A model generated the notes under the pieces. That model was not told where the DNA came from, ran no database searches, and saw only the letters and a program-made list of their open reading frames with translations. Shown one piece after another: positions 33,877 through 42,056 of a stretch of DNA of 64,000 bases; position 1 is the stretch's first letter, and every line of letters begins with the position of its first letter. Location of the stretch: contig NZ_JACLZC010000008.1 in NCBI RefSeq assembly GCF_016901735.1, positions 1 through 64,000 of the forward strand, given 5' to 3'. Origin of the DNA: Pseudoflavonifractor phocaeensis (GTDB lineage: Bacteria > Bacillota > Clostridia > Oscillospirales > Oscillospiraceae). Position numbers and translations under genes: made by a program.

Positions 33877-35133
33877 TTACCAGATGAGGGTGGCGAAGTA
33901 ATCGTCCGGCGTCTCGGCCCGGCGGATGAGGCGGGTGGAGCCGTCGGACTGGAGGAGGACCTCCGCCGAGCGGAGCCGGCCGTTATAGTTGTAGCCCATG
34001 GAGAAGCCGTGGGCGCCGGTGTCGTGGATGACCAGCAAGTCGCCCTTGTCGATTTTGGGAAGCATCCGGTCGATGGCGAACTTGTCGTTATTTTCGCACA
34101 GGGAGCCGGTGACGTCGTACTTGTGGTCGCAGGGGGCGTTTTCCTTGCCCATGACGGTGATGTGGTGATACGCGCCGTACATGGCGGGGCGCATCAGATT
34201 GGCGGCGCAGGCGTCCACCCCGATATACTCCTTATAGGTGTGCTTTTCGTGGGTGGCTCTGGTCACCAGACAGCCGTAGGGGGCCAGCATGAAGCGGCCC
34301 AGCTCGGTGAAGATGGCCACATTGCCCATGCCGGCGGGGACCAAAATCTCCTCGAACTTGCGGCGCACCCCCTCGCCGATGGCGGCGATGTCGTTGGCGG
34401 GCTGGTCGGGCTTGTAGGGCACGCCCACACCGCCGGACAGGTTGATAAAGGTGATCTCACAGCCGGTCTCTTCCTTGAGCTCCACGGCGGTCTGGAAGAG
34501 GATGCCGGCCAGGGTGGGATAGTACTCGTTGGACAGGGTGTTGGAGGCCAGGAAGGCGTGGATGCCGAAGCACTTGGCGCCCATGGCCTTGAGCTTGCGG
34601 AAGCCCTCGGTGAGCTGGGCGCGGGTAAAGCCGTACTTGGCCTCGCCGGGGTTGTCCATGACCTGGAAGCCCTCCTTGGAAGCGCCGATGGAGAAGGTGC
34701 CGCCGGGATTGTAGCGGCAGGAGATTTTCTGGGGAATGTGGCCGATGGTCTCCTGCAGAAAGTCGATGTGGGTGAAGTCGTCCAGGTTGATGGTGGCGCC
34801 CAGCCGGTCGGCCAGGACGAATTCCTCGGCGGGGGTGTCGTTGGAGGAGAACATGATCTCACTGCCCTGGAAGCCGCAGCGGTCGCTCATCATCAGCTCG
34901 GTGAGGGAGGAGCAGTCGGTGCCGCAGCCCTCCTCCCGGAGGATCTTCAAAATGGCGGGGTTGGGGGTGGCCTTGACGGCAAAGTATTCCTTGAAGCCGG
35001 GGTTCCAGGCAAAGGCGGCCCTGAGGCGCCGGGCGTTTTCCCGGATTCCCTTCTCGTCATAGAGGTGGAAGGGGGTGGGATATTGGGCGGTAATGGCCTG
35101 GAGCTGCTCCAGGGTGACAAAGGGCGTTTTCAT
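33877..35133 (-). CDS. lysA: Diaminopimelate decarboxylase
   Basis: PLP enzyme that converts meso-diaminopimelate to lysine in the cytoplasm. The 418-residue protein has the PLP lysine Lys54 in EYFAVKATPN, the glycine-rich FINLSGGVGVPY phosphate region, the CEN of GSLCENND and the HDTGAHGFSMGYNYN substrate region. I chose the ATG at 35133 after AGGTGATTCCC. It stands alone with its own promoter. It belongs to a LysA-like subgroup; activity on a related substrate cannot be ruled out. Confidence 0.92.
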   Translation of the reverse strand: MKTPFVTLEQLQAITAQYPTPFHLYDEKGIRENARRLRAAFAWNPGFKEYFAVKATPNPAILKILREEGCGTDCSSLTELMMSDRCGFQGSEIMFSSNDTPAEEFVLADRLGATINLDDFTHIDFLQETIGHIPQKISCRYNPGGTFSIGASKEGFQVMDNPGEAKYGFTRAQLTEGFRKLKAMGAKCFGIHAFLASNTLSNEYYPTLAGILFQTAVELKEETGCEITFINLSGGVGVPYKPDQPANDIAAIGEGVRRKFEEILVPAGMGNVAIFTELGRFMLAPYGCLVTRATHEKHTYKEYIGVDACAANLMRPAMYGAYHHITVMGKENAPCDHKYDVTGSLCENNDKFAIDRMLPKIDKGDLLVIHDTGAHGFSMGYNYNGRLRSAEVLLQSDGSTRLIRRAETPDDYFATLIW

Positions 35134-35191
35134 GGGAATCACCTGATTTCTTGAGGATAGGCCGGCGGAGCCGACATTTTTTGACGTTCTT

Positions 35192-35220
35192 ATCATATAA
35201 GCCGGACAGAATTTTGTCAA
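35192..35220 (-). promoter_or_regulatory. lysA promoter
   Basis: On the minus strand, a consensus TTGACA at 35215-35220, a 17-bp spacer and TATGAT at 35192-35197, about 60 bp before the start. I see no lysine riboswitch in the short leader. Confidence 0.75.
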
Positions 35221-35287
35221 TCACCGTTTGACGGCCTGGGGCATAAAGAAGGAAGGGAGGAGAGATACTGAGGGGGAAGTGGACTGT

Positions 35288-35392
35288 ATCCTGTAATCTA
35301 ATTTTTAATATTATATTATAAATTTATCTTGACTAGATTATAAGGTTGGTGTTATACTGTCACCACAGGAAAGGCATACAATCCTATAATCT
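35288..35392 (+). repeat. Repeated ATCCTRTAATCT motifs around a promoter
   Basis: ATCCTGTAATCT at 35288-35299 and ATCCTATAATCT at 35381-35392 differ at one base. An inverted relative (AGATTATAAGG) lies at 35335-35345 inside the spacer of the promoter at 35329-35358. This spacing suits a repressor that loops or clamps the promoter; the regulator is unknown. Confidence 0.45.
35329..35358 (+). promoter_or_regulatory. Promoter of the hemolysin III gene
   Basis: TTGACT at 35329-35334, an 18-bp spacer and TATACT at 35353-35358 in an AT-rich stretch. Confidence 0.65.
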
Positions 35393-35412
35393 GAAAGAAT
35401 CTGGTGAGTCAT

Positions 35413-36165
35413 ATGAATCATGAACAGGCATTGCGCGGTACTTTCTGGTATCGCCATTTGGCGGGGGAAGGGACCCGCCGGCGCCGGCCCGAGGAGAAGG
35501 GCCGGGACCCCTATGACGGACTGCGGCCCTGGTCGGCCATTACCCACGGGGTAGGAGCCGCGCTGGCGGTGGTGGGTACGGCGGCGCTTCTGGTGCGCAG
35601 CGCCCTGCTGGGGCTGGATGTGTGGCACTGGGCGTCCTTTTTGATTTACGGTCTGTCCATGATCGGACTTTATACGGCCAGTACCCTCTATCACTGCGTC
35701 AACACCAGCGTAAAGGGCCGGGTGGCGCTGCGGAAATACGACCACTGTTCTATTTTCCTCCTGATTGCCGGGTCCTATACCCCCATCTGCATGGTGCCGC
35801 TGCGCACCTTTGGCGCCTGGGGCTGGGGGATCATCGCCGTCATCTGGGCGCTGACCGTTCTGGGCCTGGCGGCGGCCCTGCTGTGGATCAACGCCCCCCG
35901 GTGGGTCACCGCCGGTCTGGCCCTCTTCATGGGCTGGCTGTCGGTGCTGGCCATTTATCCCCTTTTGCAGGTGCTGCCCCTGGAGGGCTTTCTCTGGCTG
36001 CTGGCCGGCGGCGTGCTCTACTCCATCGGCGGCGTGCTCTACGCGGTCAAGTGGCCGGGCCGGAACAATCCCCGCTTCGGCTGCCACGAGATTTTCCATG
36101 TGTTTATCGTTTTGGGCAGCATCTGCCACTTTTTCCTGATGTACAACGTAATCGCCGTGCTTTGA
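35413..36165 (+). CDS. Hemolysin III family (PAQR/YqfA-like) membrane protein
   Basis: A 250-residue protein with seven membrane helices. The family metal-site pattern is present: STLYHC (conserved Ser and His), RKYDHCSIFLLIAGSYTP (Asp), and FGCHEIFHVFIVLGSICHF (two His). The hemolysin label comes from a Bacillus cereus relative; bacterial members are better viewed as PAQR-fold membrane proteins with unclear function. The start at 35413 follows GGTGA; a GTG at 35404 is also in frame. It has its own promoter and terminator. Confidence 0.9.
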   Translation: MNHEQALRGTFWYRHLAGEGTRRRRPEEKGRDPYDGLRPWSAITHGVGAALAVVGTAALLVRSALLGLDVWHWASFLIYGLSMIGLYTASTLYHCVNTSVKGRVALRKYDHCSIFLLIAGSYTPICMVPLRTFGAWGWGIIAVIWALTVLGLAAALLWINAPRWVTAGLALFMGWLSVLAIYPLLQVLPLEGFLWLLAGGVLYSIGGVLYAVKWPGRNNPRFGCHEIFHVFIVLGSICHFFLMYNVIAVL

Positions 36166-36174
36166 TGGCCGGTG

Positions 36175-36207
36175 AAGGGCGGACCGTCTGGGGCGGTCCG
36201 CCCTTTC
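36175..36207 (+). terminator. Terminator after the hemolysin III gene
   Basis: AAGGGCGGACCG pairs with CGGTCCGCCCTT around a TCTGGGG loop, followed by a short T-run. Confidence 0.8.
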
Positions 36208-36241
36208 TCATAAAAAATTTCTTAAAAGTAGCTTGGCTCCA

Positions 36242-36270
36242 TTGTATTTTTTACGTTGCCGTGTTAACAT
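36242..36270 (+). promoter_or_regulatory. Promoter candidate for the wall-protein gene
   Basis: TTGTAT at 36242-36247, a 17-bp spacer and TAACAT at 36265-36270. Confidence 0.45.
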
Positions 36271-36323
36271 GGTGGACAACCAGCCGTGCTCCGTGCGCGG
36301 CGAAGAAACAAGGAGGAATCGGT

Positions 36324-37697
36324 ATGAAGTTTGGATGGAAACGCCTGCTGGCCGTGGGAACGGCCCTGGTGCTGAGCCTGTCCCTGTCCGCCCCCGCTCT
36401 GGCGGCCGGTGAGACCGCCGGCATCGCCGTGCAGCTGGACGGGTCCAATGTGACCTTTATCGACGCGGTGCCGGAGGTCAAGGATCAGCGGACCTTCCTG
36501 CCCTTCCGGGCGGTCTTTGAGGCCATGGGCGCCACGGTGGATTGGCATGACACCACCGTTACCGCCGTCCGGGGCGACACCACGATTACCATGCAGCTGG
36601 GCAGCACCGCCGTCACCGTGCAGGAGGGGACCTCCACCCGCACCGTCTCCATGGACGTGGCTCCCTATGTGAAGAACAACCGTACTTATGTCCCCATCCG
36701 TTTTGCCGCCGAGGCCTTCGGCTGCAACGTGGGCTGGGATCAGGCGGCCCAGACTGTCCTCATTCTGGACCCGGAGGGACTCATCGGCGACGCCACCTTT
36801 GAGATCATGAACGCCGCCATCGCCGGCCAGGAAAAGCCCCAAGGCAATCAGGCTCTGGACGGTGACTTTCGCATCAGCATGAACATGGGCGCGGACGGGA
36901 CCTACGACATGACCGGCGAAGTCTCCGGCGTGGCCAGCCAGACCGCCATGGATCTGGCCATGTCCATGGATCTCTCCGCCCTGGCCCAGGAGATGACCGC
37001 CGAGGACCTGGGCGTCACCGAGGCCCAGGCCGACGCCGTCCGGGATTATATGGAGGATATCCTGAAGGACGCCTCCTTTGCCATGCGGATGGATTTGGAT
37101 CAGGGCAGCTGCTATTTTAATGTGCCCATCCTGGCCGAGTTCCTGGCCGAGCAGGGAGTGACGGAAAACACCTGGTATAGCCTGGACCTGAGCGGCCTGG
37201 GCCTCACCGGCCTGACCGCCGCCCAGACCGTCACCATGGAGGATCTGCTGGACCAGATGCTCACCGGCACCCTGGACAACGCCGCCGTGGCTCAGAGCCT
37301 GGCGTCCACGGTGCGGATGTATGCGTGCCTCTTCCAGGATGCGGCGTTCACCCGTTCGGGGGACACCTATACCGCCGTCTACGAGGGCGCCCAGATGGGG
37401 ATGGCCATGGAAACCAAAACCGTGATCCGCATGGACGGAGACAAGCTTCGGGACATCTCCATGGACATGACCATGTCCGCGGCGGGGACTGCCGTGACGT
37501 ATGACATCACCGCCTCCACCACCAAGGTGGACATGACCATGACCATGTCCGAGCCCACCACCGGGATGGAGATGAAGATGGACTTTGCCATGTCCGTATC
37601 CGCCACCACCAAGGCCCCGGAGACCGGCCTGCCCGCCGGCGCCCAGGAGGTATCCCTGGAGGCGCTGATGGCCCAGGCCATGTCGGCGGATCTCTGA
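36324..37697 (+). CDS. Exported copper-amine-oxidase-N domain protein with Met-rich C-terminus
   Basis: A 457-residue exported protein. A signal peptide (about 1-27, cleaved after ALAA) leads into a copper-amine-oxidase-N-like domain (about 30-155) with the paired repeats TFLPFRAVFEAMGATVDW and YVPIRFAAEAFGCNVGWD. A unique C-terminal region (about 175-457) ends in alternating Met stretches (DMTMTMSEPTTGMEMKMDF). The first domain is a wall-associated module in Firmicutes and does not imply amine oxidase activity. Function unknown; the Met alternation suggests buried beta strands or, less likely, metal binding. Its own promoter and terminator frame it. Confidence 0.85.
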   Translation: MKFGWKRLLAVGTALVLSLSLSAPALAAGETAGIAVQLDGSNVTFIDAVPEVKDQRTFLPFRAVFEAMGATVDWHDTTVTAVRGDTTITMQLGSTAVTVQEGTSTRTVSMDVAPYVKNNRTYVPIRFAAEAFGCNVGWDQAAQTVLILDPEGLIGDATFEIMNAAIAGQEKPQGNQALDGDFRISMNMGADGTYDMTGEVSGVASQTAMDLAMSMDLSALAQEMTAEDLGVTEAQADAVRDYMEDILKDASFAMRMDLDQGSCYFNVPILAEFLAEQGVTENTWYSLDLSGLGLTGLTAAQTVTMEDLLDQMLTGTLDNAAVAQSLASTVRMYACLFQDAAFTRSGDTYTAVYEGAQMGMAMETKTVIRMDGDKLRDISMDMTMSAAGTAVTYDITASTTKVDMTMTMSEPTTGMEMKMDFAMSVSATTKAPETGLPAGAQEVSLEALMAQAMSADL

Positions 37698-37719
37698 TCT
37701 CAGTCCGCGCTTTTGCCCC

Positions 37720-37756
37720 AGCCGCCGGAGGAAACCGCCTCCGGCGGCTTTTTGCA
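37720..37756 (+). terminator. Terminator after the wall-protein gene
   Basis: AGCCGCCGGAGG pairs with CCTCCGGCGGCT around an AAACCG loop, followed by a run of T. Confidence 0.85.
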
Positions 37757-37865
37757 CGGAAAAAGCCCCAATTTTAAGAAATATTTTAATAGGATATGGC
37801 GGGAGAATATGATACAATAATCTCTGCCATATGTGGACATTGCATCGTGAAGGAGAGAAACCATT

Positions 37866-38354
37866 TTGGAACTTTTGGAGTGGCTCACCGCCAATCAGGG
37901 CGGCGAGTTTGTTTTTACCATGCTGGTGGCCATGGTGCCCATCATCGAGCTGCGCGGCGCCATCCCCTTCGGCGTGGCGCTGGGGCTGTCGCCGGGCACG
38001 GCCATGCTGGCCAGTATTTTGGGCAACGTGATCCCGCTGCCCTTTATCGTGGTCTATATCCGGCGCATTTTTCTGTGGATGCGCCGCCGTCTGCCTAAGC
38101 TCAATTCCCTGGTGGATAAGATGGAGAAAAAGGCCCACCTGAAGGGGGCGAAGGTGACCCGCTATAAATATTTGGGCCTGACCATTTTCGTGGCCATCCC
38201 GCTGCCCGGCACCGGCGGATGGACCGGCGCGCTGGTGGCGGCCTTTTTGGATATGCCTTTGCGCAAGGCGGTGCCCGCCCTGTTCAGCGGGGTGGCCATT
38301 GCCGGCTGCGTGGTCACCTTTTTGACCTATGTGGTCCAGGTGACCATCCTGTAA
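37866..38354 (+). CDS. Small multidrug export-like protein (COG2426)
   Basis: A 162-residue membrane protein with four helices, matching the COG2426 group by MVPIIELRGAIPFGVALGL and IPLPGTGGWTGALVAAFL. Despite its database name, transport activity is not established for this family. The TTG start at 37866 has a GAAGGAGAG Shine-Dalgarno at 8 nt. It is followed by a small membrane-anchored protein and recD2, all on the plus strand. Confidence 0.85.
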   Translation: MELLEWLTANQGGEFVFTMLVAMVPIIELRGAIPFGVALGLSPGTAMLASILGNVIPLPFIVVYIRRIFLWMRRRLPKLNSLVDKMEKKAHLKGAKVTRYKYLGLTIFVAIPLPGTGGWTGALVAAFLDMPLRKAVPALFSGVAIAGCVVTFLTYVVQVTIL

Positions 38355-38403
38355 GGGACCGTTTTTGCCCGGTCGGCATAGGATGGTCCGGAGGTGAGGG
38401 CAT

Positions 38404-38739
38404 ATGGAGACCATTGCCCAGGCGGCGCTGGCGCTGCTGGCGGCGGCCGGACTGCTGGCGCTGGCGTGGCTGTGCTTTGGACGGCTGCTGCTGCCCGGCC
38501 CGTGGACGGGCGCGGTTTACGCGGTTTTGCCCGGAAAGGGCGGCGGCGGTATGCTGGAGCAGCAGGTCAAGGCGCTGCTGTGGCTGGAGGGGCTGGGGGG
38601 CGTACGGCCCCGCATTTACATCGCGGACATGGGCCTGGATCTGCGGGGCCGGGAGATCGCCGCGGGTCTGGAACGCCGGTACGGCGTGGAGGTATGCCCG
38701 CTGGGCGAGCTGGGCGAGCGGCTGCGGAACGGAGTCTGA
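38404..38739 (+). CDS. Small membrane-anchored protein of unknown function
   Basis: A 111-residue protein with one N-terminal membrane helix (about 7-30) and a cytoplasmic part (LEQQVKALLWLEGLGGVRPR...). No family is recognised. The ATG follows GGAGGTGAG at suitable spacing, and codon use is like its neighbours. It lies 18 bp before recD2 and is probably in the same transcript. Confidence 0.7.
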   Translation: METIAQAALALLAAAGLLALAWLCFGRLLLPGPWTGAVYAVLPGKGGGGMLEQQVKALLWLEGLGGVRPRIYIADMGLDLRGREIAAGLERRYGVEVCPLGELGERLRNGV

Positions 38740-38757
38740 GAAAAGGAAGGGAATGGC

Positions 38758-40968
38758 TTGGAGCAGGGGGAAGGACAAAACCGCATCGAGGGTACGGTAG
38801 AGGCCGTGATCTATCAAAACGAGGAAAACGGCTATACAGTGCTGCGGGTGGACGCGGGAGAAGGCGGCCTCACGGTGGTGGGCTGTATGCCCGGCATCGC
38901 CCCGGGCGAGGAAATCGCGGTCACCGGCCAGTGGATGCGCCACGCCTCCTACGGGGAGCAGTTCAAGGCCGAGGTGGTGGAGCGCCGGATGCCCGCCGGC
39001 GAGAAGGCGGTCTATGAATACCTGGCCTCCGGGGCGGTGAAGGGCATTGGAGCGGCCACCGCCCGGCGGATGGTGGAGGAATTCGGCGCCGACGCCCTCC
39101 ATGTGCTGGAGGAGGAGCCGGAGCGGCTGACGCGCATCCGGGGCATCACCCGGAAAAAAGCCCTGGCCATGGGGGAGGCATTCCGCCTCCAGATGGGGAT
39201 GCGCCGGCTGCTGGAATTTTTGGGGGAAAACGGGGTAGAGCTCAAGCTGGCCATCCCCCTTTACCGCCGCTACGGCGACCGGGCCCTGGAGACGTTAAGG
39301 GAAAATCCCTATCTCCTGGTGGACCCGGAGTTTGGCGTGGATTTTTCCACCGCCGATACCCTGGCGCTGGCGGCGGGACTGGACGGGGAGGACCCCCAGC
39401 GCATCGAGGCGGGCCTGCTCTTTGAGCTCCAGCACAACCTGAACAACGGCCACACCTTTTTGCCCCGCCGCAAGCTTCTGCCCGCCACGGCCCAGCTGCT
39501 GGGGGTGGAGCCGGAGCGCCTGTCCGACGGTCTGGACGCCCTGACGGAGCGGGGAGAAGTGGTGGAGGAGCGGGTAGCGGGGGAGGACGCCTGCTATCTG
39601 GCGGAGCTCCAGGAGGCGGAGACCTATGTGGCCGACGTGCTGGGGGAGATGAGCCGCCGGGAGCTGCTGCCGCCCGACGGCCTGGACGACATCATAGAAG
39701 GCATCCAGAACGCCCAGGGCATCGTCTACGCGCCCCAGCAGCGGGAGGCGGTGGCCCTGGCCGCCCGGCGGCAGGTGATGCTCCTCACCGGCGGACCGGG
39801 CACCGGCAAGACCACCTCTCTCAGAGGGGTGCTGGCGCTTTTCGACGTTTTGGGGCTGGAGACCGCCCTGGCGGCGCCCACCGGCCGGGCTGCCAAGCGT
39901 CTGGGCGAGCTGTGCGGCGTGGAGGGGGCCACCATTCACCGCCTGCTGGAGACCCAGTTCGACCCCCATACCGGCAGGCTGGTCTTTGCCCACGACGAGC
40001 AGGACCCCTTAAAAGTGGACGCGGTCATCGTGGACGAGACCTCCATGGTGGACGTGCCCCTGATGCGGGCCCTTCTCTCGGCCCTGCGGCTGGACTGCCG
40101 GCTGGTGCTGGTGGGCGACCCGGATCAGCTGCCGTCGGTGGGACCGGGGAGCCTCTTTGCCGATCTGATCCGCAGCGGGGTGCTGCCCATGGTGCGCCTG
40201 ACCGAGATCTTCCGTCAGGCGGCCCAGAGCGCCATCGTGCGCAACGCCCACAGCGTCAACCGGGGGATCTGTCCGCCGCTGGACAATACCAGCAGCGACT
40301 TCTTCTTTCTCCGGCGGCGGGACAGCGTCCGCACGGCGGAGACCATCGTGGAGCTGGTGGAACGGCGTCTGCCCCGCAATCTGGGCATCCCGCCCGACCA
40401 GATCCAGGTCCTCTCGCCCACCCGGCGGGGCACCGCCGGCACCGCCGCGCTGAACCGGGCCCTCCAGGCGGCGGTGAATCCCCCCTCGGCGGACCGGGCG
40501 GAGCGCCGCTTCGGGGAGTATATCTTCCGGGAGGGCGACCGGGTCATGCAGGTGCGCAACAACTACGACGTGATGTGGCAGGAAAAGGACGGTTCCGCCG
40601 TAGGCATGGGGATTTTTAATGGGGATATTGGCCGGATTACCTCCATCGACAACCGGAACGAGGTCATCACCGTGGACTTTGACGGCCGTCTGGTGGAGTA
40701 TAGCCCCGATATGCTCCTGGAGCTGGAGCCGGCCTACGCCATCACAGTGCACAAGTCCCAGGGCAGCGAATACCGGGCGGTGATTCTGTCGGTGTGCGAC
40801 GGCCCCCCCATGCTGCTCACCCGGGGGGTGCTCTATACCGCCATCACCCGTGCCCGGGAGCTGCTCATCCTGGTGGGGGAGGACCAGGTGGTGGCGCGGA
40901 TGACGGCCAACGACCGGCAGCAGCGGCGCTATTCCGGGCTGCGCTGGCGGCTGGGACAGGAATTTTAA
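38758..40968 (+). CDS. recD2: RecD2-type DNA helicase
   Basis: A 736-residue SF1B helicase, moving 5' to 3' on DNA and acting without RecBC. The N-terminal OB-like region and HhH (KGIGAATARRMVEEF, TRIRGITRKKALAM) are followed by Walker A GGPGTGKTTSLRG near 345-357, Walker B VIVDETSMVD, GDPDQLPSVGPGS and the C-terminal AYAITVHKSQGSEY motif. The TTG start follows AAAGGAAGGG. It is read with the upstream small genes. A palindrome that can act as terminator starts directly at its stop codon (40969-40984). Confidence 0.95.
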   Translation: MEQGEGQNRIEGTVEAVIYQNEENGYTVLRVDAGEGGLTVVGCMPGIAPGEEIAVTGQWMRHASYGEQFKAEVVERRMPAGEKAVYEYLASGAVKGIGAATARRMVEEFGADALHVLEEEPERLTRIRGITRKKALAMGEAFRLQMGMRRLLEFLGENGVELKLAIPLYRRYGDRALETLRENPYLLVDPEFGVDFSTADTLALAAGLDGEDPQRIEAGLLFELQHNLNNGHTFLPRRKLLPATAQLLGVEPERLSDGLDALTERGEVVEERVAGEDACYLAELQEAETYVADVLGEMSRRELLPPDGLDDIIEGIQNAQGIVYAPQQREAVALAARRQVMLLTGGPGTGKTTSLRGVLALFDVLGLETALAAPTGRAAKRLGELCGVEGATIHRLLETQFDPHTGRLVFAHDEQDPLKVDAVIVDETSMVDVPLMRALLSALRLDCRLVLVGDPDQLPSVGPGSLFADLIRSGVLPMVRLTEIFRQAAQSAIVRNAHSVNRGICPPLDNTSSDFFFLRRRDSVRTAETIVELVERRLPRNLGIPPDQIQVLSPTRRGTAGTAALNRALQAAVNPPSADRAERRFGEYIFREGDRVMQVRNNYDVMWQEKDGSAVGMGIFNGDIGRITSIDNRNEVITVDFDGRLVEYSPDMLLELEPAYAITVHKSQGSEYRAVILSVCDGPPMLLTRGVLYTAITRARELLILVGEDQVVARMTANDRQQRRYSGLRWRLGQEF

Positions 40969-40988
40969 GCGTGCGATTGCACGCTTTT
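40969..40988 (+). terminator. Palindrome and terminator after recD2 (copy 1)
   Basis: GCGTGCGATTGCACGC directly follows the stop codon and is followed by TTTT. The same 16-bp palindrome recurs at 41031-41046, so it may be both a weak terminator and a protein-binding site. Confidence 0.55.
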
Positions 40989-41030
40989 CTCCCCAAGCGG
41001 AAAAAAGATTCCATAGGATATACATAAAAT

Positions 41031-41046
41031 GCGTGCGATTGCACGC
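41031..41046. promoter_or_regulatory. Palindrome, copy 2, in the leader of the ribbon-helix-helix gene
   Basis: An exact second copy of GCGTGCGATTGCACGC. It lies 18 bp before the ATG at 41065 and just downstream of a TATACA box (41019-41024). Two identical sites flanking a promoter are typical of autoregulation by small ribbon-helix-helix repressors. Confidence 0.55.
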
Positions 41047-41064
41047 GATGAAGGGCATGATAGG

Positions 41065-41244
41065 ATGAACAGAGAGATCAAGCATCTGGGTCTTCGGATC
41101 AGTCCCCAAGTACACCGGAAGCTCCACTACATCGCCGAGTATGAGGGCCGTACCTTGAATGGACAGGTTTACTATCTCATCCAGAAGTGTGTGCGGGAGT
41201 TTGAACAGGAGCATGGCGCCATCCATGAGGAGGAGCTGTTATGA
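41065..41244 (+). CDS. Arc-like ribbon-helix-helix DNA-binding protein
   Basis: A 59-residue protein beginning MNREIKHLGLRISPQVHRKL. A predicted beta-strand (KHLGLRI) is followed by two helices (SPQVHRKLHYIAEYEGR, TLNGQVYYLIQKCVREF), the Arc/MetJ ribbon-helix-helix layout. It resembles antitoxin or autoregulator proteins, but no toxin gene is adjacent. The stop overlaps comF by 4 nt (ATGA). Twin palindromes flank its promoter. The ATG at 41065 is chosen because its frame begins with the conserved strand; an in-frame start at 41029 would overlap the palindrome. Confidence 0.75.
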   Translation: MNREIKHLGLRISPQVHRKLHYIAEYEGRTLNGQVYYLIQKCVREFEQEHGAIHEEELL

Positions 41245-41897
41245 GCGGGCCGGTGCGGGTCCTGCTGGACCTTTTCTTTCCCCCAAAATGTGTTTTCTGC
41301 GCAAAGCCTCTCCGACCCGGCGAGCGGGAGGTGTGCGTCCACTGCGCGGGCCATCTGCCGTGGCTGGCCGGCGAGAAGGCCGTGCGGACGGCGGGCGACT
41401 GTTCCCAGGTGGTCTCCCCCCTGCGGTATGAGGGCCCGGTCCGCGACTCCATCCGGCGGTACAAATTCGGCGGCCGGCGGGGCTATTCGGGCGCCTACGG
41501 CAAGCTGGTGGCGGGGGCGGTGCGCACCCACCTGACGGGCCGGTATGACGTGATCTCCTGGGTGCCCCTGTCGGACAAGCGCCGGAAGGAGCGGGGCTAC
41601 GATCAGGCCTTTCTGCTGGCTACGGCCACGGCGCTGGAGCTGGGCGACGTGGCGGTGGAGACCCTGCGGAAGGTGCGCCATGTGGACGCCCAGTCCGGTC
41701 TGGTGGCCGACGCGGCCAGAGCGGCCAATGTGAAAAACGCCTACGCGGCGGTGGACCCGGAGCTGGTGGAGGGCCGCCGGGTGCTCCTCATCGACGACGT
41801 GGTGACCACCGGCTCCACCCTTTCGGAATGCGCCCGCACCCTGCTGGCGGCGGGTGCGCTGGAAGTGGTGGGCGCTACGCTGGCGCGTGCCCGTTAA
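41241..41897 (+). CDS. comF: ComF/GntX family phosphoribosyltransferase-like protein
   Basis: A 218-residue protein of the ComF group, which is linked to DNA uptake in competent bacteria. The N-terminal zinc-finger pair CVFCAK and CVHCAG is followed by a type I phosphoribosyltransferase domain with SDKRRKERGYDQAFLLA and the PRPP motif VLLIDDVVTTGSTLSE. Its start overlaps the ribbon-helix-helix gene by 4 nt, so the two are translationally coupled. No other com genes are in the window, so natural competence is not established. Confidence 0.9.
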   Translation: MSGPVRVLLDLFFPPKCVFCAKPLRPGEREVCVHCAGHLPWLAGEKAVRTAGDCSQVVSPLRYEGPVRDSIRRYKFGGRRGYSGAYGKLVAGAVRTHLTGRYDVISWVPLSDKRRKERGYDQAFLLATATALELGDVAVETLRKVRHVDAQSGLVADAARAANVKNAYAAVDPELVEGRRVLLIDDVVTTGSTLSECARTLLAAGALEVVGATLARAR

Positions 41898-41934
41898 GGG
41901 TGGTAAACAGGACTAAAATTGTGAAAAAACACGG

Positions 41935-41963
41935 TTGAAATGTGGAGGCGTTCTCTTTATAAT
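41935..41963 (+). promoter_or_regulatory. mreB promoter
   Basis: TTGAAA at 41935-41940, a 17-bp spacer and the consensus TATAAT at 41958-41963. Confidence 0.75.
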
Positions 41964-42056
41964 GATAAGAGATTGCAGGGAGCTATTTACCATGCACTTT
42001 CACCAAATCGGGTTTGTATACAGGGAAAATGTGAATTTTTACGTTGAGGTGTAACT

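Noticed and set aside
41065-41244. Antitoxin of a type II toxin-antitoxin pair
   Set aside because: The coupled gene is comF, a phosphoribosyltransferase-like protein, not a toxin family member. Autoregulation alone does not make a toxin-antitoxin pair.
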